Notes: generated by a model not told the origin, from the sequence alone. A DNA stretch of 49,774 nucleotides from an uncultured Clostridia bacterium (GCA_934621505.1 CAKTUU010000014.1:1-49774); one strand, 5' to 3'. Shown: positions 9,428 through 18,145, numbered from the stretch's first letter. Translations and numbers: made by a program.

Positions 9428-10264
9428 TTATTCTTTTATGGCCCCGGCCATGACCCCGGACACAATATACTTTTGCCCCGCCAGATAAAACGCTACAATG
9501 GGCACAATGGCCAGCACCAGCATGGCCATCATGGCTCCCATATCCACCGATCCATAGCCGCCCTTTAAATACTGCACCGCAATGGGAATGGTTTTGAAGC
9601 GCTTTAAATCCAGCACCAGATAGGGCAGCAGGTAGTCGTTCCAAATCCACATGGCTTCCAGAATGGCAACGGATACGCAGGTAGGCCGCAAAATGGGCAT
9701 CACCACGGAAAAAAACATGCGGGGCGGCGTACAGCCGTCGATCATGGCGGATTCCTCCACGGCTATGGGGCAGCCCTTGACAAAGCCGGTAAACATAAAC
9801 ACCGCCAGCCCGGCGCCAAAGCCCAGATAGACCACGGGAATGGTCCAGGGGGTGTTCAGCCCCAGCACATTGGCCGTTTTGCTTAGCGCGAACATGACCA
9901 TTTGAAACGGCACCACCATGCTGAAAACACACAGGCGGTACGTCAGGCGGCTCATCAGCCGTTTCACCCGGCTGATATACCAGGCGCACATGGAGGTGCA
10001 CAGCAGAATCAGCCCTACGGATAAAACGGTAATCGCCACGCTGCAGCCCATAGCGCCCGCGAATTGGGTGAGCCTGAGACCGATCTGATAGTTTTGCAGC
10101 CCGGCAAAGCTTTGGGCCGTGGGCAGGGCAAAGGGAGCCCGGCTGATAAACGCCTTTTTCTTAAAACTGTTATAGGCCACCATCGCCAGCGGGTAGATAT
10201 AAGCCAGACTGAGCAGGCCAAGCCCCGAGACGGTTAGCGGCCCGGTTATGCCGCGACGCTTCAC
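9428..10264 (-). CDS. Sugar ABC transporter permease, MalG type (copy 1)
   Basis: Inner-membrane permease (278 residues, about six helices) of the carbohydrate uptake family 1 importers. The MalG-like EAA loop is visible (AVEESAMIDGCTPPRMFFSVVMPILRP, paraphrased here as the EESAMIDG...P motif). I start at GTG 10264, which overlaps the upstream stop as GTGA and has GGGAGGTG eight bases before it. The frame is open further upstream but lies inside the MalF-type gene. It is the third gene of a minus-strand operon (binding protein, MalF, MalG) and a clear paralogue of the plus-strand permease at 15053-15895; both share the CVFSMVVPFQMVMF stretch. No ATPase gene accompanies it. Confidence 0.88.
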   Translation of the reverse strand: MKRRGITGPLTVSGLGLLSLAYIYPLAMVAYNSFKKKAFISRAPFALPTAQSFAGLQNYQIGLRLTQFAGAMGCSVAITVLSVGLILLCTSMCAWYISRVKRLMSRLTYRLCVFSMVVPFQMVMFALSKTANVLGLNTPWTIPVVYLGFGAGLAVFMFTGFVKGCPIAVEESAMIDGCTPPRMFFSVVMPILRPTCVSVAILEAMWIWNDYLLPYLVLDLKRFKTIPIAVQYLKGGYGSVDMGAMMAMLVLAIVPIVAFYLAGQKYIVSGVMAGAIKE

Positions 10265-11109
10265 TGCTGCACCTCCCGGGTGTGGGTCAGCCGCATTTGC
10301 AGCCAGGCCAGCGCCACCACAATGACGCAAAACACGGCCGCCTTGGCCTGACCGGCTCCCTCCCAGCCGGTGCGGCCGTAAAAGGTGTTGTAGATGTTCA
10401 GGGCCAGCAGTTCGCTGCGGCCGCCGGGCATACCGGCGGTAAGCGCCAGGTTCTGGTCAAACAGCTTAAACCCGTTGGTCAGGGTTAAAAAGGTGCAGAT
10501 GGTAATGGATGGCATCAGCATAGGCAGGCGCACCCGGGTCAGCAGCTGCCAGCCGTTGGCCCCGTCCATGGCGGCGGCTTCCGACAGAGTATCGGGAATG
10601 GCGTTCAGCCCGGAGATATAAATAATCATCATGTAGCCCGCCTGCTGCCACAGCATAATCAGCTGTAAGCCCCAGAACCCGTACCATTCGTTATACACCA
10701 GGGTTACGCCCCGCCGGGCCAGCAGCCCGTTCAGCAGCACCTGCCACAGCCAGCCCAGCACAATGCCCCCAATCAGGTTGGGCATAAAAAACACCGTGCG
10801 GAACAGGCGCGTGCCCTTCAGCCCCTTTACCAGCAGCAGGGCGAGAGCCAGCCCGGCCGCATTGATCAGCACGGTGGACAAAAGTGCAAACAGCGCCGTA
10901 AACCACAGGGCATGGGTAAAGCGGCTGCTGGCGTCCGCAAAGGCGCGCGCATAGTTTTGCAAGCCCACAAACGAGGCGTTGCTGATGGTGGTAAACCGGC
11001 AAAAGGACAGGTACAGTCCCACCAGAAAGGGCCACAAAAACCCAATGGCAAAGGCGGCCATGGTGGGCAGCACAAACAGGGGCCACCACCGTTTTAACGT
11101 TTTTTCCAT
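10261..11109 (-). CDS. Sugar ABC transporter permease, MalF type (copy 1)
   Basis: Permease of 282 residues with about six membrane helices, the MalF-like partner of the next gene. Recognisable family blocks are FMPNLIGGIVLGWLWQ and the EAA loop LSEAAAMDGANGWQ. I choose ATG 11109, with AGAGGT a few bases upstream; a GTG at 11115 is an in-frame alternative two codons earlier. It shares long identical blocks with the plus-strand copy at 14148-15053 (for example SITICTFL and TNGFKLFDQNL), so the two loci derive from one ancestor. Confidence 0.88.
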   Translation of the reverse strand: MEKTLKRWWPLFVLPTMAAFAIGFLWPFLVGLYLSFCRFTTISNASFVGLQNYARAFADASSRFTHALWFTALFALLSTVLINAAGLALALLLVKGLKGTRLFRTVFFMPNLIGGIVLGWLWQVLLNGLLARRGVTLVYNEWYGFWGLQLIMLWQQAGYMMIIYISGLNAIPDTLSEAAAMDGANGWQLLTRVRLPMLMPSITICTFLTLTNGFKLFDQNLALTAGMPGGRSELLALNIYNTFYGRTGWEGAGQAKAAVFCVIVVALAWLQMRLTHTREVQQ

Positions 11110-11135
11110 ATGCACCTCTGGGGCTGAACCCCTGT

Positions 11136-11150
11136 AACCGGCGGCCGGTT
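11136..11150 (-). promoter_or_regulatory. Intercistronic hairpin between binding protein and permease (copy 1)
   Basis: AACCGGC (11136-11142) and GCCGGTT (11144-11150) can pair at the 3' edge of the binding-protein gene, next to a small GGGG/CCCC stem (11119-11133). Such stems protect the upstream mRNA or attenuate read-through, favouring the binding protein over the permeases. Confidence 0.45.
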
Positions 11151-12493
11151 TACCGGGCCGCCGCTTCCGTCTTCCAGCCGTCTACAAAGGCCTTTTCCAC
11201 CTGTTCCCATTTGCCCGTGCCCTGGGCGTATTCCAGCATGGCGGCTCCCAGATTGTTTTTCCAGGTTTCGCTGGGCATGGTGGTAAAGGTCCAGCCCACG
11301 GGCTGACGGCCTTCGTCCATATAGGCGTTCGCGGCGTCCAGCAAGGCGTTGTGGGCGGCATATTCATCGCCAAAGGTATCAAAGGGGGTAACAAACCCCA
11401 TCTGGTTGGCCAGCGCGTCCCGTCCCTGATCGCTGGTGACCAGCCATTCCAGAAAATCCTTTGTGGCCTGGATGTCGGCTTCCCCGGCTTTTTTGTTGAT
11501 GCACCAGTAGTTTTCCGAACCGGTGCACAGCCCCTGGTTTTCCTCGCCGTCCACGCCGATATAGATGGGCAGCATGCCCAGCTGCTCGTCCGTCAGGCCG
11601 CCGCTGATCAGGTCGTCATACACCCAGGTGCCGTTTTGATAAAACACCGCTTCGCCCAGGGTAAATTCCGACAGCGCGTCCTCGCCGGTTTTCGCGCCGA
11701 TCAGGGTCGGGGCGCAGGTGGCGTTTTGAATATACAAATCCCAGACGTTATGAAACTGGGGCAGATAGGTGCCTTCGATGGCGTCGGTGCTGCTGATGCC
11801 CCGGTCCTGATATTCATAATAGACGGGCAGGTTGGCCAGGTGGGTTTTAAACCGCCAGTCCGAGCTGGAGTCCATTCCGGCGGAGGTAAAGGCTCCCTGC
11901 ACGCCCAGTTCCTCCTTGCGGGCCTGAATATCCTGCGCCACCGCCTTCAGCGTGGCAAAGCCGCGAATATCCTCCGGCTTTTCAATCACGGCGTTTTCCA
12001 TTTGGCAGTACTGATCCAGCAGCTGGTGGTTATAAATCAGGCCGTAGGTTTCAATGGCATAGGCGACGCCCAGCACCTGTCCGTCCTGCTCCAGCGCGAA
12101 ATCCTTATTTTTCAGGTGCTGGTAAGGGGCGGTATCGGTTAAATCCAGGCAGTAGTCCTGCCAGGTTTGCAGGCCGATGGGGCCGTTGACCTGGAACAGG
12201 GTAGGGGGCTGGTTCTTTTCCACTTCGGACCGCAGGGTGTCCTCATAGGTGCCGGAGGCGGCGGTGACCACCGTGACCGGCACGCCGGTAGCCTGGGTAT
12301 AGGCTTTGGCCAGCTGCTCCCACTGGGCGGACTGTTCCGGCTTAAAATTCAAATAATAGACCGCGCCTGTGGTGGCAGATGGCTGCTGCTGAACCGGTTC
12401 CTGCGCCGGCGGAGCGGATTCCGCTACGCTAAAAATGGTGACAACGCCGGCTACAACAACCAGGGCGCATACGACGGCAAGCATTTTCTTCAT
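11150..12493 (-). CDS. Extracellular sugar-binding protein (copy 1)
   Basis: Solute-binding protein of the family 1 (MalE-like) class, 447 residues. It captures a sugar outside the membrane and delivers it to the two permeases downstream. The N-terminus has a hydrophobic segment at about residues 4-28, then a Pro/Gln/Ser-rich linker before the domain starts at VYYLNFKPE. It may be a cleaved signal peptide or a membrane anchor. I use ATG 12493, with TAAGGAG upstream; the frame continues upstream without a better start. Compared with its divergent paralogue at 12785 it has the same blocks (WRF..HLAN.P.YYE, AVFYQNGTW) but ordinary codon usage and the extra linker. The sugar cannot be deduced. 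Confidence 0.88.
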   Translation of the reverse strand: MKKMLAVVCALVVVAGVVTIFSVAESAPPAQEPVQQQPSATTGAVYYLNFKPEQSAQWEQLAKAYTQATGVPVTVVTAASGTYEDTLRSEVEKNQPPTLFQVNGPIGLQTWQDYCLDLTDTAPYQHLKNKDFALEQDGQVLGVAYAIETYGLIYNHQLLDQYCQMENAVIEKPEDIRGFATLKAVAQDIQARKEELGVQGAFTSAGMDSSSDWRFKTHLANLPVYYEYQDRGISSTDAIEGTYLPQFHNVWDLYIQNATCAPTLIGAKTGEDALSEFTLGEAVFYQNGTWVYDDLISGGLTDEQLGMLPIYIGVDGEENQGLCTGSENYWCINKKAGEADIQATKDFLEWLVTSDQGRDALANQMGFVTPFDTFGDEYAAHNALLDAANAYMDEGRQPVGWTFTTMPSETWKNNLGAAMLEYAQGTGKWEQVEKAFVDGWKTEAAAR

Positions 12494-12629
12494 GACAGTT
12501 ACGCTCCTTAGCACTGGATTCCTTCCTAGCTTTCGCCGGGAAGGGCAAAAACATTCATGACCGGCGGACCGGCGGAGGAGGGAATTTTCTGCCGCGAATA
12601 GGAAGCCTGCGGAAATTTTGGCAAATGTA

Positions 12630-12658
12630 TTGACAAACGGTACAAGAATGTGTATGAT
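12630..12658 (+). promoter_or_regulatory. Promoter of the plus-strand sugar ABC operon
   Basis: TTGACA (12630-12635), a 17-base spacer, TATGAT (12653-12658). It lies in the 291-base gap between two divergent transporter operons. No equally good promoter was found for the minus-strand operon in the same gap. Confidence 0.8.
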
Positions 12659-12679
12659 AAAAATGTATTGAGAGTGAGA

Positions 12680-12698
12680 TTTGTGCAAACGTTTTCCT
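12680..12698 (+). promoter_or_regulatory. LacI/CcpA-like operator downstream of the promoter
   Basis: TTTGTGCAAACGTT (12680-12693) continues with TTCCTA. The TGCAAACG core resembles half of the LacI-family and CcpA (cre) palindrome centred on CG; the right half is degenerate. Its place about 20 bases after the predicted start fits a roadblock repressor site. The same 14 bases recur at 34017-34030. No LacI-type gene is in the window. Confidence 0.5.
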
Positions 12699-12784
12699 AC
12701 GTGTAAAAAAGCGTATGTATGGGTCTACTTCCAAAAAGAAACAGGCCCGGCCTGTTTCAAAAACAAGAAAAGGGGTATCTCATC

Positions 12785-14056
12785 ATGAAGAAACTGTTGG
12801 CTCTTGTGATGGCTATCGCCATGGTTCTGTCCCTGGTGACCGTTGCCTCCGCCGAGGACGGCAAGGTGTATTACCTGAACTTCAAGCCTGAAGCTGACGC
12901 TGCCTGGCAGGCGCTGGCCAAGACCTACACCGAAAAGACCGGTGTGGAGGTCAAGGTTGTGACCGCCGCTTCCGGCACCTATTCTGAAACCCTGACCGCT
13001 GAAATGGACAAGGGCAACGCCGCCCCCACCCTGTTCCAGTGCGGCAACCAGGCCGGTATCGACACCTGGATCGATTACCTGATGGACCTGAAGGATACCG
13101 ATTTTGCCAAGGAACTGACCACCGACGACTTTAACCTGTACGGCGAAAACGGCGAACTGCTGGCCGTGGGCTACTGCTACGAAGCCTTTGGCATCATCGT
13201 CAACAAGGCCCTGCTGGAAAAGGCCGGTCACAGCGTTGAGGAAATCAAGGACTTTGCGTCCCTGAAGGCTGTTGCCGACGATATCCACGCCCGCAAGGAC
13301 GAACTGGGCTTTGACGCCTTCACATCCGCCGGTCTGGATGGCTCCAGCAGCTGGCGCTTCTCCGGCCACCTGGCCAATATGCCTCTGTACTACGAATTCC
13401 GCGATGACGGCGTGACCGCTCAGCCCGCCACCATCAAGGGCAGCTACCTGGATGCCTACAAGAACATCTGGGATCTGTACATCACCGACGCTTCCACCGA
13501 TCCCGCCCAGCTGGCCACCGCTACCGGCGACATGGCCGAGGCTGAGTTTGGCGAGGGCAAGGCCGCTTTCTACCAGAACGGCACCTGGGAATACTCCAAC
13601 CTGACCGGCACCTTTGGCATGAAGGACGAGGACCTGGCCATGATCCCCATCTACTGCGGCGTAGAGGGCGAGGAAAAGGCCGGTCTGGCCTGCGGCACCG
13701 AGAACTGCTGGGCTGTGAACAGCCAGGCTTCCGAGGCTGATATCAAGGCCACCCTGGACTTCCTGACCTGGGTTGTAACCAGCGACGAAGGCACCACCAT
13801 GATGGCCGATGAGTTTGGCCCCATCCCCTTCAAGAATGCCAAGGCTTCCGCCAACGTGTTCTTCAACGACGCCAACAAGTACATCGCTGATGGCAACTAC
13901 GTTGTAACCTGGGCTTTCAACTACACCCCCAACGTGGACGAATGGCGCGCTGGCGTTGTGGCTGCCCTGACCCAGTATTCTGCCGGCACCGGCTCCTGGG
14001 ACGATATGGTTTCCGCTTTCGTGGATGGCTGGGCGACCCAGTATGCGAATCAGTAA
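12785..14056 (+). CDS. Extracellular sugar-binding protein (copy 2, high codon bias)
   Basis: MalE-like solute-binding protein, 423 residues. A clear signal peptide (about 1-22, MKKLLALVMAIAMVLS... ending ASA) is followed directly by the binding domain. It is paralogous along its full length to the divergent protein at 11150-12493. The codon choice is extreme (CTG, GCC, AAG, GAC almost throughout), unlike the paralogue, which indicates very high expression. The start ATG 12785 has AAGGGG upstream. It is the first gene of an operon with MalF- and MalG-type permeases but without an ATPase, so it probably shares a MsmK/UgpC-type ATPase encoded elsewhere. The substrate is unknown. Confidence 0.9.
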   Translation: MKKLLALVMAIAMVLSLVTVASAEDGKVYYLNFKPEADAAWQALAKTYTEKTGVEVKVVTAASGTYSETLTAEMDKGNAAPTLFQCGNQAGIDTWIDYLMDLKDTDFAKELTTDDFNLYGENGELLAVGYCYEAFGIIVNKALLEKAGHSVEEIKDFASLKAVADDIHARKDELGFDAFTSAGLDGSSSWRFSGHLANMPLYYEFRDDGVTAQPATIKGSYLDAYKNIWDLYITDASTDPAQLATATGDMAEAEFGEGKAAFYQNGTWEYSNLTGTFGMKDEDLAMIPIYCGVEGEEKAGLACGTENCWAVNSQASEADIKATLDFLTWVVTSDEGTTMMADEFGPIPFKNAKASANVFFNDANKYIADGNYVVTWAFNYTPNVDEWRAGVVAALTQYSAGTGSWDDMVSAFVDGWATQYANQ

Positions 14057-14083
14057 ACCAACGGCTGCATAAGCATTGTACAA

Positions 14084-14120
14084 GGGGAGCGGGCTAAGCC
14101 CCGCTCCCTTCTATTCTCTT
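14084..14120 (+). terminator. Leaky terminator/attenuator between binding protein and permeases (copy 2)
   Basis: GGGAGCGGG (14085-14093) pairs perfectly with CCCGCTCCC (14100-14108), loop of six, followed by a T-rich tail (TTCTATTCTCTT). It should stop most transcripts and leave an excess of binding protein over permeases. Confidence 0.65.
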
Positions 14121-14147
14121 AATTTGTTTTTTATGGAGGCGCGGCAT

Positions 14148-15053
14148 ATGAAACGCAAAAAGCAGCGCAGCACCGCAGCGGTCAACTCAAACCTGATTCG
14201 CCGTCCCATCCAGCGGTGCTTTGCCATCTTTCTGCTGCCTACGTTTGTGGCATTTTGTATTGGTTTTTTGTACCCCTTTATCAAAGGCATCTATCTTTCC
14301 TTCTGCAAATTCACCACGACTTCCAACGCCAAATGGGTGGGCCTGCAAAACTACCAAAAGGCCGTCGCGGACCCTGGATTTTTCCATGCCTTTTGGTATA
14401 CGGCGCTGGTAGCCCTGGTTTCGCTGGTCATCATTAACGTGGTGGCCTTTGCCGTGGCCTATGCCCTGACCCGCGGCATCAGGGGCGCGAACCTGTTCCG
14501 CAGCGTGTTCTTTATGCCGAATTTGATCGGCGGCATTGTGCTGGGCTACATCTGGTCCATTATTTTTTCCACCCTGCTGCCCAAGGCCATTGTGCTGGAT
14601 ACCAATTACGGCTTCTGGGGCCTGATTGCCGTGGTCAGCTGGCAGCAAATCGGCTACATGATGATTGTGTATATTGCCGGTTTGCAGTCCGTGCCGGAGG
14701 ATATGCTGGAAGCGGCCCGCATTGACGGGGCCAACGGCTGGCAGACCCTGACCCGCATTACCATTCCCACGGTGATGCCCTCCATCACCATTTGCACCTT
14801 CCTGAGCCTGACCAACGGCTTTAAGCTGTTTGACCAGAACCTGGTTCTGAACGGCGGTCAGCCCTTTGTATTCCAAAACGGCACGACCATTAAAACCACC
14901 GAGATGCTGGCGCTGAACATTTACAATACCTTCTACCTGAATTCCAAATCCCGCGGCGTGGGCCAGGCGAAGGCTGTGCTGTTCTTTATTCTGGTGGCGG
15001 CCATTGCCATTATCCAGATGCGGGCCACCCATTCCAAGGAGGTGCAGCAATAA
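14148..15053 (+). CDS. Sugar ABC transporter permease, MalF type (copy 2)
   Basis: Inner-membrane permease of 301 residues with about six helices. FMPNLIGGIVLGYIW and the EAA loop MLEAARIDGANGWQTL are typical. I choose ATG 14148 because GGAGG ends seven bases before it; an earlier in-frame ATG at 14133 lacks a site. Compared with copy 1 it has a longer basic N-terminus and a short insertion near NGGQPFVFQNGTTIK. Its stop TAA overlaps the next start (TAATG), so the two permeases are coupled. Confidence 0.9.
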   Translation: MKRKKQRSTAAVNSNLIRRPIQRCFAIFLLPTFVAFCIGFLYPFIKGIYLSFCKFTTTSNAKWVGLQNYQKAVADPGFFHAFWYTALVALVSLVIINVVAFAVAYALTRGIRGANLFRSVFFMPNLIGGIVLGYIWSIIFSTLLPKAIVLDTNYGFWGLIAVVSWQQIGYMMIVYIAGLQSVPEDMLEAARIDGANGWQTLTRITIPTVMPSITICTFLSLTNGFKLFDQNLVLNGGQPFVFQNGTTIKTTEMLALNIYNTFYLNSKSRGVGQAKAVLFFILVAAIAIIQMRATHSKEVQQ

Positions 15054-15895
15054 TGAAACGCGACCGCGTCGCCAAGAATGTGCTTTCCGTTTTGTTCGTT
15101 TTCATTTGCCTGCTGTACATGATGCCCATTATTGTGGTGGTGTACAACGCTTTTAAAAGCAACGCCGCCATTAACACCAACGTGTTTGCCCTGCCTAACG
15201 CGGATACCTTTATGGGCTGGCAAAACTTCCAAAACGGCTTTTATCTGGGCGAGTATTCCTTCCTGGCCTGCGCCGGGTACAGCCTGCTGATTACGGTGTT
15301 GTCCGCAGGGTTGATTCTGGTGTGCTGCTCCATGGCGGCCTGGTATATTTCCCGTGTGAACGACCCGTTCTCCAAGGTGGTGTACTACCTGTGCGTGTTC
15401 AGCATGGTGGTGCCCTTCCAGATGGTCATGTTTACCCTGGCCAAAACGGCCCGGGATTTGCATCTGGATACGCCCTACACCATTCCCGTCATTTATCTGG
15501 GCTTTGGCGCGGGCCTGGCCGTGTTTATGTTTGTGGGCTTTGTGAAAAGCATTCCCTTGGAAATTGAGGAGGCTGCCGCCATTGACGGCTGCGGCCCCAT
15601 CCGCACCTATTTCAGCGTGGTGTTTCCCATGCTGAAGCCCATCGTCATTTCCGTAGGCGTTTTGGAAATCATGTGGGTCTGGAACGACTATCTGCTGCCC
15701 TACCTGGTGCTGGACCGCACCAAGTACCGCACCATTCCCATTCACATTCAGTATTTGCAGGGCAGCTATGGCCATGTGGATTTGGGCGCGGTCATGGCGC
15801 TGATTTTGCTAAGCATCATTCCCATTGTGATTTTCTATCTGTTCTGTCAAAAGTATATTATCGCCGGTGTAACCGCCGGCGCGGTAAAGGGCTGA
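15053..15895 (+). CDS. Sugar ABC transporter permease, MalG type (copy 2)
   Basis: Inner-membrane permease of 280 residues, the partner of the preceding MalF-type protein. The EAA loop EIEEAAAIDGCGPIRTYF is intact and about six membrane helices are visible. The start overlaps the upstream stop by one base, and the AAGGAGGTG site lies in the preceding gene, exactly as in copy 1. It is closely paralogous to 9428-10264 (shared CVFSMVVPFQMVMF and IWNDYLLPYLVLD-like blocks). It ends the operon, before a terminator. Confidence 0.9.
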   Translation: MKRDRVAKNVLSVLFVFICLLYMMPIIVVVYNAFKSNAAINTNVFALPNADTFMGWQNFQNGFYLGEYSFLACAGYSLLITVLSAGLILVCCSMAAWYISRVNDPFSKVVYYLCVFSMVVPFQMVMFTLAKTARDLHLDTPYTIPVIYLGFGAGLAVFMFVGFVKSIPLEIEEAAAIDGCGPIRTYFSVVFPMLKPIVISVGVLEIMWVWNDYLLPYLVLDRTKYRTIPIHIQYLQGSYGHVDLGAVMALILLSIIPIVIFYLFCQKYIIAGVTAGAVKG

Positions 15896-15908
15896 GTCCT
15901 TTACAGAC

Positions 15909-15940
15909 AGAGAGCCGCGCATTCACGCGCGGCTCTCTTT
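15909..15940 (+). terminator. Terminator after the plus-strand sugar ABC operon
   Basis: A 12-bp perfect stem: AGAGAGCCGCGC (15909-15920) with GCGCGGCTCTCT (15927-15938), loop ATTCAC, then TTT. It separates two converging operons. Confidence 0.75.
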
Positions 15941-15943
15941 GCG

Positions 15944-17275
15944 TCAGGCGGCCAGCTGGCCCTCCGGCGCGTCTACCATCATCAAGATTTCCAGCTGCGC
16001 CCCGGTGACCGCGTCCAGATACAGCCGGTATTCATGTTCCTGATAGGAACCGGCAATCTCATAACACAGGCGCTCGCTGTCCCGGTAGGGGATCAGGCAT
16101 AGCCGGGCGGTCGCGTTCTGTAATCGCTGCCCGCCGCGCTCCAGCGCCTGCTGGCGGGTCAAAACGGGCTGTTCCAGATTGCGCCGTACATGGTTCATCA
16201 GGTAATTGTTGCTTTCCAAACCCACCAGTTCGCCGGTGTCCATGCGCATTTGCACCTTGACCAGGTCGGGGTACAGCAGCACGCCGTCCTGCAGCGCCAC
16301 AAAATTGATGACGGCAAGACCATCGTAGACCTGGTAGTGGTTGGCCTCCATATCGCCGTAGCCGTTTTGCTTCAAAAAGGTTTGGCCTTTCTGGATGCAT
16401 TTCTCCAGAGTCAGGCGGCTTTCAAAGGCGGCGTTTTCCGGCATGATCCACAGCAGGTGGCCGCCGGTTTGGGTAACCTCCGCGTTTAGTACCAGACCGT
16501 CCGTTAAGGTCAGGGCCACGCCGTAGCAGGGAATTGCGCCGCCGGCCTGTGCGGATGGTTCCGCCTGACGCACCCGGTCCCTGCCAATAAAGTCGCAGGC
16601 GATGTCCACCGCCTGCCGCTGATCGATCAAAGCCGTGCCCAGCGCCTTTGGCTGCCCGTTATGCCGCGCGTCGGAAAAAGCGCCGTCGTAAATCATGCTG
16701 GGGTAATCCATGCCGTTGTCGCTGTCCGCAAGCTGCTCCAGAGGGCGGGCATCGGGCGACGCTTCCTGATAAAACGCATCCGCCTGATTGGATAATTGCA
16801 GGCTTTGCCGCAGCATGGTATCCCGGGCGGCGGCAAACTGTCCCAGCAGCTGGGTGCATTGGGTTTCCAGCTGATTCAGCCGCTCCACGGAATCCGTGCC
16901 CAGCGTTTCCCCGGCCGCGGCGGACAGGGCCAGCCGCAAGGCGTATTCCGATAGCTGGTTGCAAAAGGCCACGGTGTCGCTCATGGCGGCGTGGCTTAAG
17001 GGCAGGGCGCTTAAACCGCCCACCACGCCGTCCGCCTGCCGGCTGATGCCGCTTAGCAGGTCCACCTGCATATCCGTATCACTGGCCAGTGGCGTTTTGG
17101 CCAGCTTTAGCACAATGGATTGCAGGTACTCCTGGGTTTCCGACAGATGATAGGCGTAGGTATCCTCCAGGGCCTGGGCGGAGCGCTGCGCCTTTACGCC
17201 ATAATTCACGGCCAGCAGTCCCGTAACGGACAGGGCCAGGCCCAAACCCAGCGCCAGATAATGCTTCGGCTTCAT
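15944..17275 (-). CDS. ypeB: Germination protein YpeB
   Basis: A 443-residue spore protein needed for stable localisation of the cortex-lytic enzyme SleB. It has one N-terminal membrane helix (about 7-25), a long helical coiled domain, and a C-terminal half with PepSY-like repeats. Family blocks include YPSMIYDGAFSD, the central DGLAVINFVALQDGVLLYPD stretch (split here as DGLAVINF and LLYPDLVKVQ) and LESNNYLMNH. AAGGAGG lies eight bases before the ATG. It follows sleB by 12 bases, the standard bicistronic order, and such operons are made in the forespore under sigma-G. Confidence 0.93.
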   Translation of the reverse strand: MKPKHYLALGLGLALSVTGLLAVNYGVKAQRSAQALEDTYAYHLSETQEYLQSIVLKLAKTPLASDTDMQVDLLSGISRQADGVVGGLSALPLSHAAMSDTVAFCNQLSEYALRLALSAAAGETLGTDSVERLNQLETQCTQLLGQFAAARDTMLRQSLQLSNQADAFYQEASPDARPLEQLADSDNGMDYPSMIYDGAFSDARHNGQPKALGTALIDQRQAVDIACDFIGRDRVRQAEPSAQAGGAIPCYGVALTLTDGLVLNAEVTQTGGHLLWIMPENAAFESRLTLEKCIQKGQTFLKQNGYGDMEANHYQVYDGLAVINFVALQDGVLLYPDLVKVQMRMDTGELVGLESNNYLMNHVRRNLEQPVLTRQQALERGGQRLQNATARLCLIPYRDSERLCYEIAGSYQEHEYRLYLDAVTGAQLEILMMVDAPEGQLAA

Positions 17276-17287
17276 GGCCGATCCTCC

Positions 17288-17974
17288 TTAAATGGCAAAA
17301 TTGTGCTTGCCAATGCTCAGCTGCACCGTTCGGGTCCAGATCCAGCCGTTGGTGGCGGTGGACGGGTTGTAATAGTACAGACAGCCGCCGGTGGGGTCCC
17401 AGCCGTTCAGCGCGTCCCGGGCGGCGCGCAGGCTGTCCTCGTCCGGGGTCAGGTAGATTTGACCGTCGCTGACCGCGTCAAAGGCTCCGCTTTGGTAGAC
17501 CACGCCGCTGATGGTGTTGGGAAAGGAGGGGCTTTTGACCCGGTTCAGCACCACGGCGGCTACGGCTACCTTGCCCACATAGGGCTCACCCCGGGCCTCG
17601 CCATGCACCAGCCGCCCCAGCAGATAGGTTTCGCTTTCGTTGTAGCCGGCGGCGGCCACGCTGCCTGTCAGGCTGATACCCAGGGCGGCGGCGGTGCTTT
17701 TGCCCACAACGCCATCAGCGGTCAATCCGTTTTTGCGCTGAAAATAGGTGACGGCATTGTAGGTGTCCTGACCAAATATTCCGTCCACCGTACCGGAAAA
17801 ATAACCGTATTGTTTTAATTTTTGCTGAATCAGCGTTACCTGCGCGCCTTTATCGCCCCAGGCCACCGCGGCCAGATCCGCCTGGGCGAAGGCCAGAAAC
17901 AGCAAAAAAGTAACCAGGGCTGCGAAAAGCTGCAGGGCGCGCTCCGCACGGGATGGGGTGGGCTGTGGCTTCAT
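17288..17974 (-). CDS. sleB: Spore cortex-lytic enzyme SleB
   Basis: A lytic transglycosylase that degrades the spore cortex during germination. The 228-residue protein has a signal segment (about 13-34), a peptidoglycan-binding domain type 1 (about 38-95, with GDKGAQVTLIQQKLKQYGYF) and a Hydrolase_2 catalytic domain (about 115-228). The catalytic glutamate is expected in LVHGEARGEPYVGKVAVAA. The frame runs back to 18145, but the ATG at 17974 has a perfect AGGAGGT and gives the usual signal sequence, so I start there. It forms an operon with ypeB. Confidence 0.94.
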   Translation of the reverse strand: MKPQPTPSRAERALQLFAALVTFLLFLAFAQADLAAVAWGDKGAQVTLIQQKLKQYGYFSGTVDGIFGQDTYNAVTYFQRKNGLTADGVVGKSTAAALGISLTGSVAAAGYNESETYLLGRLVHGEARGEPYVGKVAVAAVVLNRVKSPSFPNTISGVVYQSGAFDAVSDGQIYLTPDEDSLRAARDALNGWDPTGGCLYYYNPSTATNGWIWTRTVQLSIGKHNFAI

Positions 17975-18090
17975 GGAAAAACCTCCTGTTCGCAAAGCGA
18001 TAGGGAAAGGTTTTCCAAAAAACGGTGAAACGATACATGAACCATTTGCAAAGCGGCAATTGGGATGGAGGCTGTTCCATAAGGGAATCA

Positions 18091-18140
18091 AAAAAACCGC
18101 CCGTACCATCAAGCCAATCGGTTGATGGTACGGGCGGTTT
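18091..18140 (-). terminator. Terminator of the era operon
   Basis: A 21-bp stem with one bulged base: 18094-18115 pairs with 18120-18140 (arms contain CCGCCCGTACCATCAA and TTGATGGTACGGGCGG). On the minus strand it is followed by a T run (complement of 18091-18096). It begins five bases after the era stop. Confidence 0.9.
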
Positions 18141-18145
18141 GCCAT

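Noticed and set aside
17972..18145. A 57-codon N-terminal extension of SleB
   Set aside because: It overlaps the terminator of era, has no ribosome-binding site, and the ATG at 17974 has a perfect AGGAGGT and a signal peptide.
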